From Gilliamella sp. WF3-4 (GTDB lineage: Bacteria; Pseudomonadota; Gammaproteobacteria; Enterobacterales; Orbaceae): a stretch of DNA of 64,000 nucleotides. Below, in pieces: positions 9,222-19,194 of the stretch. Under the pieces are notes generated by a model that did not search any database, was not told where the DNA came from, and was given only the letters and a program-made list of their open reading frames with translations. Both the position numbers and the translations under genes were made by a program. Within the stretch, counting starts at the first letter, position 1; each line of letters begins with the position of its first letter. The stretch covers positions 62,001 to 126,000 of the forward strand of contig NZ_LZGW01000050.1 of assembly GCF_001690275.1 (NCBI RefSeq), written 5' to 3'.

Positions 9222-11072
9222 TTAACCTCCTAGTTTGCTTTTATCACGAACGGCGCCTTTATCGGCACTTGTTGCTAAACTGGCGTAAGCTTTAAGCGCG
9301 TATGATACATAGCGATTGCGGTTATGCGGAGTAAAGGCTTTGTCGCCACGGGCAAGTTCGGCTACGCGACGGCGCTCAAGTTCATCAGCAGGCACATCTA
9401 ATACTAATTTGCGATTTGGGATATCAATATCAATCATGTCGCCATTTCGTACCAGACCGATTAATCCACCATTTGCCGCTTCTGGCGAGATATGACCAAT
9501 GGATAAGCCCGATGAACCACCCGAAAATCTGCCATCGGTAATTAGTGCACAGGATTTGCCAAGCCCCATTGATTTTAAGTAGCTTGTTGGATAGAGCATT
9601 TCTTGCATACCAGGTCCCCCTTTTGGACCTTCGTAAATAATGACAACCACATCACCAGCCACGACTTTGCCACCTAAAATCGCATCGACGGCGTCTTCTT
9701 GGCTTTCAAACACTTTTGCTGGTCCTTTAAAAACGAGATTTTCAGCGGCAACCCCTGCGGTTTTTACAATAGCGCCATCAAGCGCAACGTTACCATAGAG
9801 TGTGGCAAGCCCGCCATCTTGGCTATAGGCATGTGCTTTGTTACGAATGCAACCATTTTGGCGATCATCATCAAGCGTATCCCAGTAGCAATCTTGTGAA
9901 AATGCTTTGGTGGTTCGAATGCCAGCAGGTCCACTACGATACATTTTTTTTATGGATTCATCAGTGGTTTGTGTAATGTCATATTTAGCAAAAGTTTCCT
10001 CTAACGAAAGCCCAAGTACATTATGAACATTACGGTTGAGTAACCCCGCTTTGTTTAATTCTGACATAATAGCTACAACGCCACCCGCACGGTGCACATC
10101 TTCCATATGATATAATTGCGTGCTTGGTGCCACTTTACATAAGTGAGGGACTTTGCGTGATAGTCTGTCAATGTCAGACATGGTAAAGTCAATTTCGCCT
10201 TCTTGCGCGGTTGCCAATAAATGTAATACTGTATTCGTTGAACCGCCCATAGCTATATCAAGTGACATGGCGTTTTCGTATGCGGCTTTGGTGGCAATGG
10301 AACGAGGAAGATAAGATTCATCATCTTGTTCATAATAACGTTTGGTGATTTCAACAATACGTTTAGCTGCATTTAAAAAGAGTTGTTCACGTTGTTTGTG
10401 TGTCGCAACCAGCGAGCCATTACCAGGTAGTGAAAGCCCTAAAGCTTCGGTTAAGCAGTTCATGGAATTGGCGGTAAACATGCCAGAGCAAGAGCCACAG
10501 GTAGGACAGGCTGATTCTTCAATGGTTTTGCTATCTTCATCGCTAACATTGGGATTGGCACTTTGGATCATGGCATCGACTAAGTCTAATTTGATGATTT
10601 GGTCAGATAATTTGGTTTTACCTGCCTCCATTGGTCCACCTGATACAAATACCGTTGGAATATTTAAGCGAAGCGAGGCCATTAACATACCCGGCGTGAT
10701 TTTGTCGCAGTTTGAAATGCAGATCATGGCGTCAGCACAATGTGCATTAACCATATATTCTACTGAATCAGCAATCAGTTCTCGTGATGGTAAGGAATAA
10801 AGCATCCCACCATGCCCCATAGCGATACCATCATCAACGGCAATAGTATTAAATTCTTTGGCAATGCCACCAGATGCTTCAATTTGCTTGGCGACCAGTT
10901 GTCCAATATCTTTTAAATGGACATGCCCAGGTACAAATTGTGTGAATGAGTTAACCACCGCAATGATGGGTTTACCAAAGTCTTCATTTTTAACGCCAGT
11001 TGCACGCCATAATGCGCGGGCGCCAGCCATATTTCGGCCTTCGATCGAGGTTGCTGAACGATATTTAGGCAT
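9222..11072 (-). CDS. ilvD: Dihydroxy-acid dehydratase
   Basis: Fe-S enzyme converting 2,3-dihydroxy-3-methylbutanoate (and the methylpentanoate homologue) to the 2-oxo acids of valine and isoleucine. The start is placed at the ATG of MPKYRSATS because it follows GGGAGCAAGAA at good spacing and gives 616 residues, the E. coli length; an in-frame ATG 24 bases upstream is less likely. Cluster cysteines are seen in SNCDKITPG and in [12 protein letters not shown]. The C-terminal [12 protein letters not shown] block is intact. Followed at one base by ilvA. Confidence 0.97.
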   Translation of the reverse strand: MPKYRSATSIEGRNMAGARALWRATGVKNEDFGKPIIAVVNSFTQFVPGHVHLKDIGQLVAKQIEASGGIAKEFNTIAVDDGIAMGHGGMLYSLPSRELIADSVEYMVNAHCADAMICISNCDKITPGMLMASLRLNIPTVFVSGGPMEAGKTKLSDQIIKLDLVDAMIQSANPNVSDEDSKTIEESACPTCGSCSGMFTANSMNCLTEALGLSLPGNGSLVATHKQREQLFLNAAKRIVEITKRYYEQDDESYLPRSIATKAAYENAMSLDIAMGGSTNTVLHLLATAQEGEIDFTMSDIDRLSRKVPHLCKVAPSTQLYHMEDVHRAGGVVAIMSELNKAGLLNRNVHNVLGLSLEETFAKYDITQTTDESIKKMYRSGPAGIRTTKAFSQDCYWDTLDDDRQNGCIRNKAHAYSQDGGLATLYGNVALDGAIVKTAGVAAENLVFKGPAKVFESQEDAVDAILGGKVVAGDVVVIIYEGPKGGPGMQEMLYPTSYLKSMGLGKSCALITDGRFSGGSSGLSIGHISPEAANGGLIGLVRNGDMIDIDIPNRKLVLDVPADELERRRVAELARGDKAFTPHNRNRYVSYALKAYASLATSADKGAVRDKSKLGG

Positions 11073-11152
11073 TTCTTGCTCCCAATTTTTATGCAAGTAA
11101 CCGTGTGTAACGGTTTATAGTTCTTTAAAATCTATCATCAAGTTAACATGCT

Positions 11153-11175
11153 ATCCGCCAAATACGTTGGCGGAT
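11153..11175. promoter_or_regulatory. Hairpin in the ilvE-ilvD gap
   Basis: Nine-base-pair perfect stem (ATCCGCCAA with TTGGCGGAT), 5-base loop, between ilvE and ilvD. On the operon (minus) strand it is not followed by a U-run, so it is more likely an mRNA-stabilising or processing element than a terminator. It could also damp read-through into ilvDA. Confidence 0.5.
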
Positions 11176-11189
11176 TTTGATTTTATAGT

Positions 11190-12119
11190 TTATTTAATTG
11201 GATCTAACCAACCGTATTTATCTTCAGTATTACCATTAAATAAGCCAAAAAATGCTTGTTGAATTTGTTTGGTAATTGGACCACAACGACCAATACCAAT
11301 TTGAATGCGGTCAACACTGCGCACAGGTGTGATTTCGGCAGCAGTACCTGTCATAAAGACTTCGTCGGCTAGATAAAGTGATTCACGTGATAGTATTTGT
11401 TCGCGAACTTCAATACCAATATCGCGTGCTAGCGTTAATACTGCATCGCGCGTAATACCTGGTAGCGCTGAAGACGATAAAACAGGCGTATATAAAATAC
11501 CGTCTTTAATAATAAATAGATTTTCGCCAGCCCCCTCAGATAAGTGACCATGCACATCTAATGCAATACCTTCTTGGAAGCCATTAGCGCGCGCTTCTGA
11601 GCCGATTAATAATGATGATAAATAGTTACCACCTGCTTTAGCAGCAGCTGGAATGGTATTTGATGCAACACGATTCCAAGAAGATACCATAGCATCAATA
11701 CCTTGATCTAATGCTTCTTCACCTAAATAGGCGCCCCATGGAAATGCGGCAATCATAACATCAGTTTTATAGCCAGCAGGTGGATTAACGCCCATGCCTA
11801 CATCACCAATAAACACGAGAGGGCGAATGTAAGCGCTTTCTAAATTGTTTTTCTTGATGACTTGGCGAGTCGCTTCCATGATTTCTTCAAGTGAATAAGG
11901 AACAGGAAAACGATAAATTTTGGCTGAATTTAATAATCTTTGTGCGTGTTCTTTATGACGAAATATTGCAGGTCCTTTATGTGTATTATAACAACGAACA
12001 CCTTCAAATACTGATGTGCCATAATGTAAGGCATGCGACATAACGTGCACTTTGGCATCTGCCCATGGAACCATCTCACCATTTAACCAAATATAATCAG
12101 ATTTTGTTGTCGAACTCAT
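11190..12119 (-). CDS. ilvE: Branched-chain amino acid aminotransferase
   Basis: PLP fold-type IV transaminase catalysing the last step of Val, Leu and Ile synthesis with glutamate as donor. 309 residues, the same length as E. coli IlvE. Characteristic blocks: HALHYGTSVFEGVRCY (about 27-42), IRPLVFIGDVGMG, the lysine region AAKAGGNYLSSLL (about 158-170) and GTAAEITPVRSVD (about 258-270). Part of ilvLGMEDA, separated from ilvM by about 165 bases and from ilvD by about 115, both looser than the other joints, so internal promoters are possible. Confidence 0.96.
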   Translation of the reverse strand: MSSTTKSDYIWLNGEMVPWADAKVHVMSHALHYGTSVFEGVRCYNTHKGPAIFRHKEHAQRLLNSAKIYRFPVPYSLEEIMEATRQVIKKNNLESAYIRPLVFIGDVGMGVNPPAGYKTDVMIAAFPWGAYLGEEALDQGIDAMVSSWNRVASNTIPAAAKAGGNYLSSLLIGSEARANGFQEGIALDVHGHLSEGAGENLFIIKDGILYTPVLSSSALPGITRDAVLTLARDIGIEVREQILSRESLYLADEVFMTGTAAEITPVRSVDRIQIGIGRCGPITKQIQQAFFGLFNGNTEDKYGWLDPIK

Positions 12120-12286
12120 TGTGTTTTCCTCTTCAATTTTACTATTTGCTAAGCATGTATTTTGCTTTAGGTATTTTTGCTTTAACGGTCAAGCATTATA
12201 CTATACTTTTTTGTTTATTTAACGGCTAAAATATTTGTTTGATTTATTTAACTATCTATTTAATAATAAGTTATTTTTAATGGCTT

Positions 12287-12520
12287 TTATTCAATTGCTA
12301 TTACATCCTCTAATTTTTCGACTTGCTTTTGTAATGTGGAAAGCCATCTTTCAGTTGTTAGAGTGATGGTTAGAATCAATAAATTGTTTTCAATAGTTTG
12401 CATTTGCATTGATGTAATGTGCCCACCACGATGACGGAGCACCCGTAATATACGTTCAAGCGAGCCCAATTTGTCATAAGCTTTTATGGTCAATTGATGT
12501 TGCATCTGTTCGTTCATCAC
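12287..12520 (-). CDS. ilvM: Acetolactate synthase II small (regulatory) subunit
   Basis: 77-residue single ACT domain (LGSLERILRVLRHRGGHITSM pattern in the first half) that pairs with IlvG. The E. coli protein begins MMQHQ; here MQHQ occurs at residue 5 after MMNE, so either ATG is possible. The stop of ilvG and start of ilvM are adjacent, implying coupled translation of the two subunits. AHAS II is typically insensitive to valine; this is family knowledge, not read from the sequence. Confidence 0.92.
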   Translation of the reverse strand: MMNEQMQHQLTIKAYDKLGSLERILRVLRHRGGHITSMQMQTIENNLLILTITLTTERWLSTLQKQVEKLEDVIAIE

Positions 12521-14197
12521 TTACTCCTTACCACTTTTATCTAACATGTTTTCGTTAGCCGCTCCTGGCGGTACTAAAGGCCATACGTTTTCTAATTCAT
12601 CTATGCATACATGCAAAAGGTAAGCACCAGTTGAATTGAACAAGTTATCAAGCGCTGTATTGATTTGTGATTTTTTACTGATACTTTGCCCCGGTATGTC
12701 AAACGCTTTGGCTAACATTAAAAAGTCTGGGTTGTCTGATAAATTGGTTTCGCTATATCTTTCGTTAAAAAATAACTCTTGCCACTGGCGAACCATGCCT
12801 AAGCGTTGATTATCAATTAATACAATTTTTATTGGTAATTTTTTACGTTTAATCGTGGTTAATTCTTGGACATTCATCATAAAAGATCCATCACCTGATA
12901 CGCAAATCACACAATCAGTTGGCCTTGCCATTTGTGCGCCAACTGCTGCAGGTAAACCAAAGCCCATTGTGCCAAGCCCACTTGATGTAATAAAGTTTTG
13001 TGGATGATTAAAACGCATATGCTGGGCTGTCCACATTTGGTGTTGCCCAACATCTGTTGTGATAATGGTGTTGGCCAATTTGCGTTCCGAAATCATTTTT
13101 AATAATGTTGGGGCGTAAATAGCCTCACCAGGATGATCGTAACGAGTTGGGTGTTGAGCTTTTAGTTCTTCAATCTTTTGGTGCCAAGCTTGTATCGATA
13201 CGCTTTGATTAAGCAATGGTAATACCTGCTTTATGTCCCCTTGTAATCCTAAGTGACTTTGGCGTAATTTATTGATTTCGGCTTGATCAATATCGATATG
13301 AAGCACTTTAGCATATCGCGCAAATTCATTAAGATTACCAGTCACCCTGTCATCAAATCGAACGCCTAAAGCAATTAATAAATCGCACTCTTGCACCGCT
13401 AAGTTCGCCGCTTTGGCTCCGTGCATACCAATTAATCCTAAATAATAAGGGTTATTTATATCTGCAACGCCAAGTCCTTTTAGGGTTGATACACTTGGGA
13501 TTTGTGTGAATGTCATAAAGTCTCTTAGCTCAGATATTGCACCAGACAGCCCAACCCCGCCACCAATGTAAAGTATTGGCTTTTTGGCTTGGGCAATCAT
13601 TTCTTTAGCGTGTTTTATATCACTAGGCCTGATTGGGTAGAGTTGAGTCTTATCTTGAGTGGTTTTTAATGAGGATGGTGTTAAATATTGTTGATAGTCA
13701 AGGTTGGCAAGCTGTATATCTTTGGGAATATCAATCAATATTGGCCCAGGTCTGCCTGAACAGGCTAAATTAAACGCCTGTTCTAAGGTATTTGGTAAGT
13801 CTTTGGCGTCGTCAATTAAGTAACTGTGCTTGGTACAAGCTAGCGATAATCCTAAAACATCGACTTCTTGAAAGGCATCGGTGCCAATTAACTTGGTCGG
13901 TACTTGCCCTGTTATAGCAACAACAGGAACTGAATCAATTAAGGCATCAGCAAGACCTGTAATGATGTTAGTTGCACCAGGCCCTGATGTAGCGATGCAA
14001 ACCCCGATTTTTCCAGTTGCACGCGCATAGCCAATGGCGGCCATAGCGGCTCCTTGCTCATGCCGACACAGCACATGCTCAATGCCGCCATCATAAAGTG
14101 CATCGTAAAGAGGCATAATTTGTCCACCAGGATACCCAAAAACGGTGGTTACGCCTTTTTCTTTTAAGGTTTTTACTATCCACTGTGTTCCTAACAT
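12521..14197 (-). CDS. ilvG: Acetolactate synthase II large subunit, intact
   Basis: Thiamine diphosphate enzyme condensing pyruvate with pyruvate or 2-oxobutyrate. 558 residues in one open frame; the gene that is frameshifted in E. coli K-12 is intact here. Visible: [15 protein letters not shown] with the catalytic glutamate in RHEQGAA (about residue 47), [11 protein letters not shown], and the ThDP/Mg motif GDGSFMMN (about 436) with the closing NQRLGM. First structural gene after the attenuator. Confidence 0.96.
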   Translation of the reverse strand: MLGTQWIVKTLKEKGVTTVFGYPGGQIMPLYDALYDGGIEHVLCRHEQGAAMAAIGYARATGKIGVCIATSGPGATNIITGLADALIDSVPVVAITGQVPTKLIGTDAFQEVDVLGLSLACTKHSYLIDDAKDLPNTLEQAFNLACSGRPGPILIDIPKDIQLANLDYQQYLTPSSLKTTQDKTQLYPIRPSDIKHAKEMIAQAKKPILYIGGGVGLSGAISELRDFMTFTQIPSVSTLKGLGVADINNPYYLGLIGMHGAKAANLAVQECDLLIALGVRFDDRVTGNLNEFARYAKVLHIDIDQAEINKLRQSHLGLQGDIKQVLPLLNQSVSIQAWHQKIEELKAQHPTRYDHPGEAIYAPTLLKMISERKLANTIITTDVGQHQMWTAQHMRFNHPQNFITSSGLGTMGFGLPAAVGAQMARPTDCVICVSGDGSFMMNVQELTTIKRKKLPIKIVLIDNQRLGMVRQWQELFFNERYSETNLSDNPDFLMLAKAFDIPGQSISKKSQINTALDNLFNSTGAYLLHVCIDELENVWPLVPPGAANENMLDKSGKE

Positions 14198-14238
14198 TTA
14201 TTCCTCACTTGTGCTTTTTTTGTTCAATTGTTATTCAT

Positions 14239-14273
14239 AAAAAAACCCCCGCTTTTGGAGAGCGGGGGTTTTT
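14239..14273 (-). terminator. Attenuator terminator of the ilv operon
   Basis: GC-rich hairpin (CCCCCGCT with AGCGGGGG, loop of 7, extended by A/U pairs) followed on the minus strand by seven T. It sits between ilvL and ilvG. The 3' arm of a competing antiterminator is the same CCCCCGC block, which can instead pair with GCGGGGG near 14310-14316 inside the end of ilvL, giving a textbook attenuation switch. Confidence 0.92.
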
Positions 14274-14294
14274 GAGTTATGTACGAACATATTT

Positions 14295-14381
14295 TTAATT
14301 CAAAAAACGCCCCCGCGTTGGAATAATGACCACGCTGACAATAATAATGTTGATGAGGACGAGTTTGAGTGAAAATTTCAT
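14295..14381 (-). CDS. ilvL: ilv operon leader peptide
   Basis: A 28-codon ORF on the minus strand whose middle reads LVLINIIIVSVVIIP: by my count six Ile, four Val and four Leu codons in 28. It resembles the E. coli IlvL core (VVISVVVIIIPP) and lies directly upstream of the attenuator hairpin, so ribosome stalling on Ile, Val or Leu codons would favour the antiterminator. No strong ribosome site is visible. A longer ORF in another frame across this region (14224-14409) runs through the terminator and is rejected. Confidence 0.9.
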   Translation of the reverse strand: MKFSLKLVLINIIIVSVVIIPTRGRFLN

Positions 14382-14429
14382 AATGTTGTATAATTAACTT
14401 TTTTGTCATTTTTAAAAACTATTTCTAAC

Positions 14430-14457
14430 AAAATACTCGTTTTAAAAAAAAGTGCAA
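14430..14457 (-). promoter_or_regulatory. Probable sigma-70 promoter of ilvLGMEDA
   Basis: TTGCAC and TATTTT separated by 16 bases on the minus strand, about 50 bases upstream of the ilvL start. The spacer is T/A-rich. Position fits the leader; the -10 is a weak match. Confidence 0.5.
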
Positions 14458-15058
14458 CAGTTTTTTTTAGCTTTTGTAATATGATTTGTAATATGAAATG
14501 AAGAATTGATAAAAAAGTTTCAATATTGAAAACAGCGATAGAGTAAAAGTGCTAAAAACATTTTCTTGATGGTGTTAACTATTGCTACGATATTAATTAT
14601 AATAAAACCGTTATAATTTAATTTAAATCAATTGGTTATTAATGAAAATAATTTGCTGTACTAAGCCTGTTATCACTAGCTTAATATATCGTAATTTGCT
14701 ACACTTAATCAGGTGCAAGATTATGCAGCATTTATGGCTTTGGTATTATTGCTTTTATTGACTCCACCAAGCCAATCATGGAAAGTCACCTTTTATTATT
14801 TAGTCGCCTAAAATTTTTATTCATTTAGTTTTTATGCATTTAGTTTAAAAGTTTGAGGCAATGATATTGAGAAATACTATTAAGCTTTAAGAAATAAATA
14901 TTCTAATTTTTTATTATCGGTAAATATAATTTATTGAATTAGTTAGGTATTTTAAAGATTAAAATATGCTTAGCAATAGGATTTTGTGATCATTAATTAA
15001 TTTTATTTAAGTTATATTGAATTTGTTTTCAAATACATGGTTAACTTAGGAGAAAATT
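14458..15058. other. Intergenic region between divergent ilv operon and yghA-like gene
   Basis: About 600 AT-rich bases with no convincing gene. An open stretch near 14710-14808 reads FMALVLLLLLTPPS and then stops; it lacks a start and ribosome site and could be the remnant of a membrane-protein gene. The right edge carries the AGGAG ribosome site of the next gene. Confidence 0.45.
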
Positions 15059-15946
15059 ATGAGCAAACACATCTATAATCCACTTACCAAATATCATCAT
15101 ACTAATTTCCCAAAACAAACACAGACTGCTCCCGCTTTACAGTGCGAAATGACCCCAACTCCAGATTGTGGTGAAAAAAGTTATCAAGGTCACGGGCGCC
15201 TAGAGGGACGTAAGATACTTGTTACTGGTGGCGATTCAGGTATTGGCCGTGCAGCAGCAATTGCTTATGCTAAAGAGGGCGCTGATGTGGCAATAAACTA
15301 CCTTCCAATTGAGCAAAAAGATGCAGAAGAAGTCGCCAAAGTTATTCAAGCATCTGGACGTAAAGCGGTGCTAATTCCTGGTGATTTAAGCGATGAAGCT
15401 TTTTGCAAAAAATTAGTTGATGAAGCGCACCATCAATTAGGTGGATTAGATAATTTAACTTTGGTTGCGGGTAAGCAAACTGCGGTTGAAGATATTATGG
15501 ATCTCACAACTGAGCAAATTAAGAAAACCTTTGAAATTAATGTGTTTTCACTTTTTTGGGTTACTAAAGCGGCGTTGGGTTATTTAAAACCAGGTTCAAC
15601 AATTATTACTACTTCGTCTGTTCAAGCTTATCAGCCGAGTGGTAATTTATTAGATTATGCCGCCACCAAAACGGCCATTATCGCTTTTACTCGTGGTTTA
15701 GCTAAGCAATTAGCGCATAAGGGCATTCGTGTGAATAGCGTGGCACCAGGGCCTGTTTGGACTCCATTACAAATTTGTGGTGGTCAACCAAGTGATGTCA
15801 TTCCTGAATTTGGTCAACAAACTCCATTACAAAGAGCAGGTCAGCCAGTTGAACTTGCTGGTGTTTATGTACATTTAGCATCAGAAGAGTCCAGTTATAC
15901 CACTGGCGAAACCTATGGCGTTACAGGTGGTATGCATATTAATTAA
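15059..15946 (+). CDS. yghA: SDR-family oxidoreductase, YghA type
   Basis: NADP-dependent short-chain dehydrogenase, 295 residues, colinear with E. coli YghA (an aldehyde reductase). Cofactor motif [10 protein letters not shown] (about 56-65), NYLP loop, and the catalytic Ser ([11 protein letters not shown]), Tyr and Lys (DYAATKTA, about 199-206). The N-terminal extension with [12 protein letters not shown] before the Rossmann fold is typical of this subfamily. An ATTTAGGAG-like ribosome site lies just before the ATG. Monocistronic, with a hairpin after the stop. Physiological substrate unknown here. Confidence 0.93.
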   Translation: MSKHIYNPLTKYHHTNFPKQTQTAPALQCEMTPTPDCGEKSYQGHGRLEGRKILVTGGDSGIGRAAAIAYAKEGADVAINYLPIEQKDAEEVAKVIQASGRKAVLIPGDLSDEAFCKKLVDEAHHQLGGLDNLTLVAGKQTAVEDIMDLTTEQIKKTFEINVFSLFWVTKAALGYLKPGSTIITTSSVQAYQPSGNLLDYAATKTAIIAFTRGLAKQLAHKGIRVNSVAPGPVWTPLQICGGQPSDVIPEFGQQTPLQRAGQPVELAGVYVHLASEESSYTTGETYGVTGGMHIN

Positions 15947-15961
15947 TTGATATTTTTTACT

Positions 15962-15989
15962 GCAAAAGGGCGGATTTAAGTCCTTTTGC
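15962..15989 (+). terminator. Hairpin after yghA
   Basis: Stem GCAAAAGG with CCTTTTGC, 12-base loop, 15 bases after the stop, followed by GTTTAT. Moderate match to a rho-independent terminator. Confidence 0.6.
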
Positions 15990-16091
15990 TGTTTATGCTA
16001 TGATATAATTTATGATTTAAAATCAACAGGCTATGATGTATAAAATCATTATAGTCACAATATAAAAATAGAAAACCAAAAGGGCAATAAA

Positions 16092-16817
16092 ATGAAACTT
16101 TTAAAAGTGATTACGTTAGCAATGTTAGGCTTTTTTTTAGTTAATTGTGATAATTCAAAATCAACAACTGATGATATTAAACAAAAAAGTGAGCAAACAG
16201 GCTCAGAAATGAGTGATAAGGCAGAGCAATTAGGCAGTGAAATGAGTGATAAAGCTGGGCAATTAGGTAGTGAAATTAGTGATAAAGCTAGTAAATTAGG
16301 CTCGCAAATTGAAGAGAAAGCTGAACAATTAAGCTCACAAGTTAGTGATAAGGCCAGTCAATTAGGTGCAAAAGTCAGCGAGCAAGTTAAGCAAGTTAGT
16401 TCAGCTGTTAGTGATAAAGCTCAAGATTTGTATGAACAAACAAAATCTGAAAAGGATGATATGCTTAATAAGGTAAGAGAAGGTCATTATGGCGTTGCTC
16501 AAGATTTAATGCTTAAAGCGATCAAAACAAAATTACCGGCCACAATGGATTCAAGTACTACTTTAGTTGATGTATCAGCTGAGAATAATACTATTAATTA
16601 TAAATATAATGTGAATAATATCACTAAAGATGCATTACAAAATGAAAGCACTCAAAAAGAGGTAAAAAACAACTTGATTGAGTTTTATTGTGGTGATAGT
16701 GCAAGTATGAAAACACTACGATTAGTCTTTCCACGAGGCGCTAACCATAATTACTATATCAATAATGATAAAGTTTTTTCAGTGGATGTAAAACCAAGTG
16801 ATTGTGAAGATGATTAA
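16092..16817 (+). CDS. Putative lipoprotein with eight 11-residue helical repeats
   Basis: 241 residues. A short signal peptide ends in FFLVNC with Cys19 as a possible lipidation site; the Asn before the Cys is atypical, so lipidation is uncertain. Residues 30-117 are eight back-to-back 11-mers of the pattern SDKAxQLGSxx, an amphipathic 11/3 helical repeat as in LEA-like and apolipoprotein-like proteins. The C-terminal 120 residues form a different, folded-looking domain with a Cys pair (C195, C238). No family recognised for that domain. Monocistronic, with its own terminator. Periplasmic or outer-membrane associated by inference. Confidence 0.8.
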   Translation: MKLLKVITLAMLGFFLVNCDNSKSTTDDIKQKSEQTGSEMSDKAEQLGSEMSDKAGQLGSEISDKASKLGSQIEEKAEQLSSQVSDKASQLGAKVSEQVKQVSSAVSDKAQDLYEQTKSEKDDMLNKVREGHYGVAQDLMLKAIKTKLPATMDSSTTLVDVSAENNTINYKYNVNNITKDALQNESTQKEVKNNLIEFYCGDSASMKTLRLVFPRGANHNYYINNDKVFSVDVKPSDCEDD

Positions 16818-16861
16818 ATAGACTTTGATTAAATAAAAAATAGTAAAAATTGACTAATCAC

Positions 16862-16885
16862 AAAAGGGCTAATCAAGCCCTTTTT
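16862..16885 (+). terminator. Rho-independent terminator after the repeat lipoprotein
   Basis: Nine-base-pair stem AAAAGGGCT with AGCCCTTTT, 5-base loop, ending in T5. Confidence 0.85.
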
Positions 16886-17180
16886 AACGTTCTTCACTAA
16901 TTTCAAGATAATTCAGGGTATAGCAAAAACAGCGCGCTAACAGGCGGCTATAGGCAGAGTTGAAAAGCAGTATTATCTTAATGTTAATAACGTATTTATA
17001 GCGTTTATAGCGACGAGCACAGTCTAATATTTTGACAAGAATCAATCACTCAAAAAAGTGAGTATTATGGATGATATGAGCAACTATCAATAATCGCATT
17101 TTGTAGTCATGCATGGGAGAGTTCATCTGTTGCGTTATATCTGCTTGTATCGATTTATTATTTAATTTATTTTTAGGATA
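16886..17180. other. Intergenic stretch without recognisable gene
   Basis: About 300 bases between two terminators pointing towards each other. No ORF, promoter or RNA gene supported. Small palindromes are present (CACTC/GAGTG at about 17047-17063). Confidence 0.4.
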
Positions 17181-17209
17181 AAAAAATCCAGTAATTTGAT
17201 ACTGGATTT
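17181..17209 (-). terminator. Terminator for the small membrane protein gene
   Basis: Ten-base-pair stem AAATCCAGTA with TACTGGATTT and a 6-base loop; on the minus strand it is followed by a run of T. Lies 35 bases past the stop of the minus-strand gene. Confidence 0.8.
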
Positions 17210-17243
17210 GTAGTTGTTTTATTGTTTTTTATAAGTTAATCGG

Positions 17244-17630
17244 TTAATCAACTGGGTAAAAATCATTTGTAACACCGCTGTTATCGTCACTTTCGTGATC
17301 GTGGCTACTTGATCCTGGTATTGCTCTAGAGCGTTCGATAGGCACATAACTACCGCTTGGCGTTTCAACTTGGCATTCACCCAAAAAGATAGAATATTTG
17401 GTGTTGGCATGCATGCTTTCACCTCTAAAATAGCAGTGAGTTGCATTGTATAAATCAGTTCGGCAAAGCACAGCAATGATTAACCAAACAATGAGTACAG
17501 CTAAAGATACCCATTTTAATTGTTTCCATATTAAGGACCAAAATCCAATTCCTCTAAAACGGCAGTAGCCTAAAATAAGTAATAGCGTTGCAATAAATCC
17601 TAAAAATTCGTATAACCAAAATAGCCACAT
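17244..17630 (-). CDS. Small membrane protein of unknown function
   Basis: 128 residues with two hydrophobic segments (about 4-22 and 38-56) followed by a hydrophilic tail rich in Ser, His and Asp (PGSSSHDHESDDNS). A strong GGGGAG ribosome site sits just before the ATG, and a terminator follows, which is why this frame is chosen over an overlapping one at 17219-17476. The soluble part contains three Cys. No family recognised. Confidence 0.7.
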   Translation of the reverse strand: MWLFWLYEFLGFIATLLLILGYCRFRGIGFWSLIWKQLKWVSLAVLIVWLIIAVLCRTDLYNATHCYFRGESMHANTKYSIFLGECQVETPSGSYVPIERSRAIPGSSSHDHESDDNSGVTNDFYPVD

Positions 17631-17713
17631 AGTTGTCTCCCCACACTTTAGTGTGGTTGTTATTTTATACTAACTTTTCTTATACATCTATACACTTGCA
17701 ATGATGTTTATTG

Positions 17714-18340
17714 TTACATCCACGATCCGTTACGGATGATACCAACAGCAAGTCCTTCAATGGCAAAGTTTTGTTGTTCTAAATCAACTTCAATTGGTGA
17801 AAACTCTTCATTTTCGGCAATTAAACGGACATGCTTACCTTTGCAAGATAAACGTTTAACGGTGACTTCGTCATCAATGCGAGCAACAACGATTTGACCA
17901 TTTTTAACGTCTTGAGTTTTGTGTACTGCTAATAAGTCACCATCTAATATTCCGATATCTTTCATTGACATGCCATGCACTCTTAATAAAAAGTCGGCAT
18001 GAGGTTTAAACAGTGAAGGATCGACTTGGTAATGGCTTTCGATATGCTCTTGCGCTAGTATTGGTGATCCTGCGGCAACTTGACCAATAAGCGGTAAACC
18101 TTCAAAATCATTTTGTTCAACAGGAGTTTCAAGCAAAAGGCGGATACCTCGTGAAGATCCTGCAATCATTTCAATAGCTCCTTTTTTAGCTAAAGCTTTA
18201 AGGTGTTCTTCGGCCGCATTAGCGGATCGAAACCCTAATTTTTTGGCGATTTCGGCACGCGTTGGTGGCATACCTGTGGTTTGAATGTTGTCTTTTATTA
18301 GATCATAAATTTGTTGCTGACGTGCGGTTAGTGGCCTCAT
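17714..18340 (-). CDS. lexA: LexA repressor
   Basis: SOS regulator and self-cleaving repressor, 208 residues. N-terminal winged helix ([15 protein letters not shown]...), cleavage site Ala-Gly in QVAAGSP (about residue 90), catalytic Ser in HGMSMKD (about 125) and Lys in VTVKRL (about 162). Two SOS boxes lie immediately upstream, so it is autoregulated. Transcribed divergently from coaE. Confidence 0.97.
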   Translation of the reverse strand: MRPLTARQQQIYDLIKDNIQTTGMPPTRAEIAKKLGFRSANAAEEHLKALAKKGAIEMIAGSSRGIRLLLETPVEQNDFEGLPLIGQVAAGSPILAQEHIESHYQVDPSLFKPHADFLLRVHGMSMKDIGILDGDLLAVHKTQDVKNGQIVVARIDDEVTVKRLSCKGKHVRLIAENEEFSPIEVDLEQQNFAIEGLAVGIIRNGSWM

Positions 18341-18349
18341 TATTTTTTC

Positions 18350-18385
18350 CTGTTTTTATATACAGATACATGTAATTATATACAG
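18350..18385 (-). promoter_or_regulatory. Tandem SOS (LexA) boxes
   Basis: Box 1 at 18350-18365 is CTGT-N8-ACAG with a T/A-rich spacer. Box 2 at 18370-18385 is ATGT-N8-ACAG. They are 20 bases apart, close to two helical turns, as in the E. coli lexA operator pair. Ten bases upstream of the lexA start. Confidence 0.92.
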
Positions 18386-18541
18386 CTAGTGATATAAAAC
18401 AACTGTTTTATTTAATTTATTTTATAATCGTGGATAAATTTTTCGAATTATAGCTATTATGTACTATTTGGATGAATAGTTTTGTTAGCTGAATTATTAA
18501 CTCAAGCTTATGGTTTGAGTTACATAATCAATCTACTTGTA

Positions 18542-18550
18542 TGCTATAAT
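18542..18550 (+). promoter_or_regulatory. Extended -10 promoter for coaE
   Basis: TGCTATAAT matches an extended -10 (TGn-TATAAT), about 35 bases upstream of the coaE start. No good -35 at standard spacing, consistent with an extended -10 promoter. Confidence 0.55.
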
Positions 18551-18584
18551 AACTTAATATTTTTGTTGGATTGGAATTGACTTT

Positions 18585-19190
18585 ATGCCTTATGTTGTTG
18601 CTTTAAGTGGCGGTATTGCCAGTGGTAAAAGTACTATTGCCAATTTGTTTGCCAAATTAGGTGTGCCTATTATCGATGCAGACATTATTGCAAGGCAAGT
18701 TGTGCAAGTTGGTAGCGATGCGCTTAACCAAATTGTTAAGCACTTTAGCCAAGAAATTTTGCTTGCCAATGGCGAACTCGATCGCAGTCAGTTACGCGAG
18801 ATTATTTTTAATAATGATCATGAACGCCTTTGGCTTAATCATTTACTGCACCCCATAATTCAACAAGAAACACAAAAACAAATTGCTAGGCAAAATTCAA
18901 CATATGTTATTTGGGTTGTACCACTATTGATTGAAAACAATTTACACACATTAGCAGATCGCGTATTAATAATCGATGCCCCGATCTCGTTACAATTGGC
19001 GCGATTAATAGAAAGGGATAATATTAGTCAATCACTAGCTGAAAAGATGATACGATCGCAAGTATCTTTGCAAAAACGCTTATCTTATGCTGATGATATC
19101 ATTGTTAATGATGATAATTTTACGTCGCTAACTGCGCAAGTTGATCAATTGCATCAACAATATTTACATAACTTTAATGGTAAGATTTAG
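18585..19190 (+). CDS. coaE: Dephospho-CoA kinase
   Basis: Last step of coenzyme A synthesis: ATP-dependent phosphorylation of dephospho-CoA. 201 residues; P-loop GGIASGKST at about residues 8-16, DADIIARQVV at about 31-40 and the lid-region RLIERD. First gene of coaE-zapD-yacG, the same order as in E. coli, here followed by tsaD. Confidence 0.95.
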   Translation: MPYVVALSGGIASGKSTIANLFAKLGVPIIDADIIARQVVQVGSDALNQIVKHFSQEILLANGELDRSQLREIIFNNDHERLWLNHLLHPIIQQETQKQIARQNSTYVIWVVPLLIENNLHTLADRVLIIDAPISLQLARLIERDNISQSLAEKMIRSQVSLQKRLSYADDIIVNDDNFTSLTAQVDQLHQQYLHNFNGKI

Positions 19191-19194
19191 ATAG

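Noticed and set aside
10342-10800. 152-codon plus-strand ORF inside ilvD
   Set aside because: Antisense shadow of a fully conserved ilvD.
11153-11175. Terminator splitting ilvE from ilvDA
   Set aside because: The hairpin has no U-run on the operon strand; listed only as a structural element.
14224-14409. 61-codon minus-strand ORF across the ilv leader
   Set aside because: It runs through the attenuator hairpin and overlaps the ilvL peptide in another frame; the Ile/Val/Leu-rich frame is the one expected.
17219-17476. 85-codon minus-strand ORF overlapping the small membrane protein
   Set aside because: The overlapping frame at 17244-17630 has a strong GGGGAG ribosome site, two membrane helices and a terminator.
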